Shown here: in pieces, positions 63,201-64,000 of the stretch
How the letters are laid out: every line of letters starts with the position of its first letter
Position numbering within the stretch: position 1 is the first letter of the stretch
Source: an uncultured Clostridia bacterium
GTDB lineage: Bacteria > Bacillota > Clostridia > TANB77 > CAG-508
Assembly (NCBI GenBank): GCA_944392945.1
Contig: CALXYJ010000001.1
Span: forward strand, 124,001-188,000
Length of the DNA stretch: 64,000 nucleotides
Reading direction: 5' to 3'
Notes under the pieces: generated by a model
Database searches by the model: none
Told to the model about the DNA's origin: nothing
The model's input: the letters and a program-made list of their open reading frames with translations, nothing else
Made by a program: the position numbers and the translations under genes

Positions 63201-64000
63201 AGAACAAGTTGTTGTTAATATAACAGGATATGATGTAGATGGTACAAATACAGGAATATCTGGTATTATAATTAATGAAACAAATAAAGTGGATGATAAT
63301 ACATGGGAAAAAGCAGAAATTAATCTACAACAATATAATCAAAATGGCCAAGAAATAGAGTATAATGTAACAGAAGAAAAAGTTGACTTCTATACAACAT
63401 CAATTAATGGAACTACTATAACAAATACATTTGGTGGATTTGAACAAGAAACAGTAAATATTCCTGTAACAAAAGTATGGGTAGACAATGATAATGTAAG
63501 AGGAAAACGTCCACAAAACATTGTATTCCAAGTTACTGGAAATAATGTAACAACAGAAACTACTCTTTCTGGAACAGGAAATACTTGGACTGGAAGTGTA
63601 GATGTTCCAAAATATGATGATTATGCAAACGAAATTGATTACTCTATAGATGAAGTTTTAACTTCTAAATTCTATACAAAATCAATAAATCAGGGAACTA
63701 GAACTATTACAAATACATTTACAGTTCCTGAAGAAGATGTAAATGTAACTGTTAACAAAACTTGGGAAGATAATGAGACTCAAGCTAAACGTAGACCAAA
63801 TTCAATAAGATTTGTATTAACAGAAAATGGAACAGAAACAGATACATATTATGATATGGAAATAAATGAAGAAACTAACGACTATACTTATACATTCAGT
63901 AACTTAGATAGATATGACTCAAATGGTAATGAAATAAAATATGGTGTTAATGAAAAAGAGATAAGTGATGGAGATTTAGATTTCTATACACATAATGAAA
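60283..64000 (+). CDS. Giant Cna-B repeat surface protein, 3' end outside the window
   Basis: The frame is open from ATG 60283 (AAGGGGG upstream) to the window end, giving over 1,239 residues. It has a membrane helix (about 11-33), a long Gln/Glu/Thr/Ser stalk (about 40-155), two or more DUF11-like domains (for example TYTITLTNAGNKTADAIV near 61840), and then six Cna-B domains starting near 62167, 62500, 62791, 63148, 63463 and 63742. Each has a VTK-W-D start, an RPE/RPQ motif and an ITNTF end. The Lys and Asn or Asp positions suggest internal isopeptide bonds. It is a likely adhesin or pilin shaft; the anchor motif lies beyond the window. Confidence 0.88.
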   Translation, partial: MSNSGNTISKKMIVAIIIVAVLLIAAISAVVVFLRDQGETSAMAENNPQSAEAQENAQTEQNQEQDSQTQEPAQQSEDTQTDENAGDNQETSNVEESTEVATNDGTTQSEQSTENTETTESASSTSGTTTSTTGSTNNASTTTDNTNNDANNIQESVIEEVQTNYTEENVKVGESLTWTPEALTTFGIAANMKLNAPNLVTTKTSVVIDDEGKAVEDQTKVNLTNRVKYTITIENVGNIAGTVKANNTFDTLPEGFNYSSTNPTDYAFSAQILDSEDAVVEAEAMDLFKDINFEGLKATLNKDITIEAGNKLVVEYTLKLNPEFLKDGEDLLANKDLAKNVITVNNLPVEDDKEYDAVQPLVTANKTSVILRGETVDTATEIAKSEGAKEGDFIKYTIHIENNGQADTTVFVKDKGLTNILADNKAEFVSGDKTLTDLENGFPIKLSYEAPNNYADINFVIRINNVQGEITNEISVVDTDIENPDPIVPETPDQVDTVDITGTKSVSPEGTVQEKDELTYTITLTNAGNKTADAIVKDTIPGGLTFIAGSIQINGVAIDTAEKQYTAEDLANGISVNVPGNNGSATLSFKVTADILPEGTTSLEAKNTAIIDEEDNTTDTTETVVNKAYVTLTINKNWVDNDIQDDRRPEKITFVVLANGEETNNRAEVDTSVTDEQSYTFENLPKYDENGNVINYSAKEVNAGEFYKSEVGTPVVNDLGNTEVEITNTFKLPDDNSKNVIVTKVWEDNNDEAGKRPENVTLTVTGNGKSQDATLTEADKLENDSNTWQTTVTMDKYNSDGQEITYTARENVVPNFYTPEVNGTTVINTFAVPTTTVDVKVNKQWVEDNEIQALRRPEQIKFTLTANGNTAKDENGNDITYVMNVTGNNQEYTFEDLPEYDEKADIIDYDVIESVIDGDEHKDDLKFYESTKTENVLNNIQFTNTFKLPENNSKKVTVTKKWVDNNDEAEKRPEQVVVNITGYDVDGTNTGISGIIINETNKVDDNTWEKAEINLQQYNQNGQEIEYNVTEEKVDFYTTSINGTTITNTFGGFEQETVNIPVTKVWVDNDNVRGKRPQNIVFQVTGNNVTTETTLSGTGNTWTGSVDVPKYDDYANEIDYSIDEVLTSKFYTKSINQGTRTITNTFTVPEEDVNVTVNKTWEDNETQAKRRPNSIRFVLTENGTETDTYYDMEINEETNDYTYTFSNLDRYDSNGNEIKYGVNEKEISDGDLDFYTHNE

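Overview
The window is low-GC DNA (AT-rich codons, AGA as the main Arg codon, GGAGG-type ribosome binding sites) from an anaerobic-type Firmicute, most likely an uncultured Clostridia lineage. A Spo0E-like protein with Spo0A boxes, an Asp23 protein, a sortase with Cna-B surface proteins, a GH25 lysozyme, VanY and undecaprenyl-phosphate-type glycosyltransferases all point to a Gram-positive, probably spore-forming gut-type bacterium. The assignment is inference; no rRNA or tRNA gene was seen.

Layout. 1-9.2 kb: end of prs, a PTPS-related membrane protein, two family 2 glycosyltransferases, ruvB, a frameshifted GT-C protein, a QueH-GNAT fusion and a DUF5104-like membrane protein. 9.2-13.5 kb: a gene graveyard (ADP-ribosylglycohydrolase, QueH-GNAT fragment, RhuM, MBL hydrolase, YhcG/DUF1016, a foreign-looking ORF) with cutA intact inside it. 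13.5-15.4 kb: two unrecognised genes. 15.5-31 kb: cysteine synthase, ABC-F, GH25, two tandem GtrII-like proteins, polA, a frameshifted lytic transglycosylase, galE, VanY and a heterodimeric ABC exporter. 31-46.5 kb: Asp23, DUF308, a small alarmone synthetase, a P-type ATPase, YdcF, nadD, a lipid GT4 plus acyltransferase, argS, glmM, metG, DUF3006, a ComEC-like hydrolase and a GT39 protein. 46.5-51.2 kb: spo0E-like gene, fba, peroxiredoxin, an atypical ORF, DUF1540, frameshifted smpB and two small envelope proteins. 51.4-58.2 kb: a SpoVK-like AAA+ protein, GIY-YIG, flavin reductase, two zeta-toxin modules and an rRNA methyltransferase. 58.6 kb to the end: an anchored surface protein, a sortase and a giant Cna-B protein that runs off the window.

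The most unusual signal is translational. Three otherwise healthy genes (GT-C at 5353, lytic transglycosylase at 24729, smpB at 50279 on the minus strand) are each interrupted once. In all three the reading frame is restored by a +1 step exactly at an in-frame CGG codon, so that the next residue becomes Gly, which is the conserved residue in two of the families. By eye I found no in-frame CGG in any other native-looking gene of the window; the only two others lie in ORFs of foreign composition. This suggests that CGG is unassigned or acts as a +1 frameshift signal in this organism.

A second point is a probable sporulation feedback loop: two exact Spo0A-box cores overlap the extended -10 promoter of a 52-residue Spo0E-like phosphatase gene.
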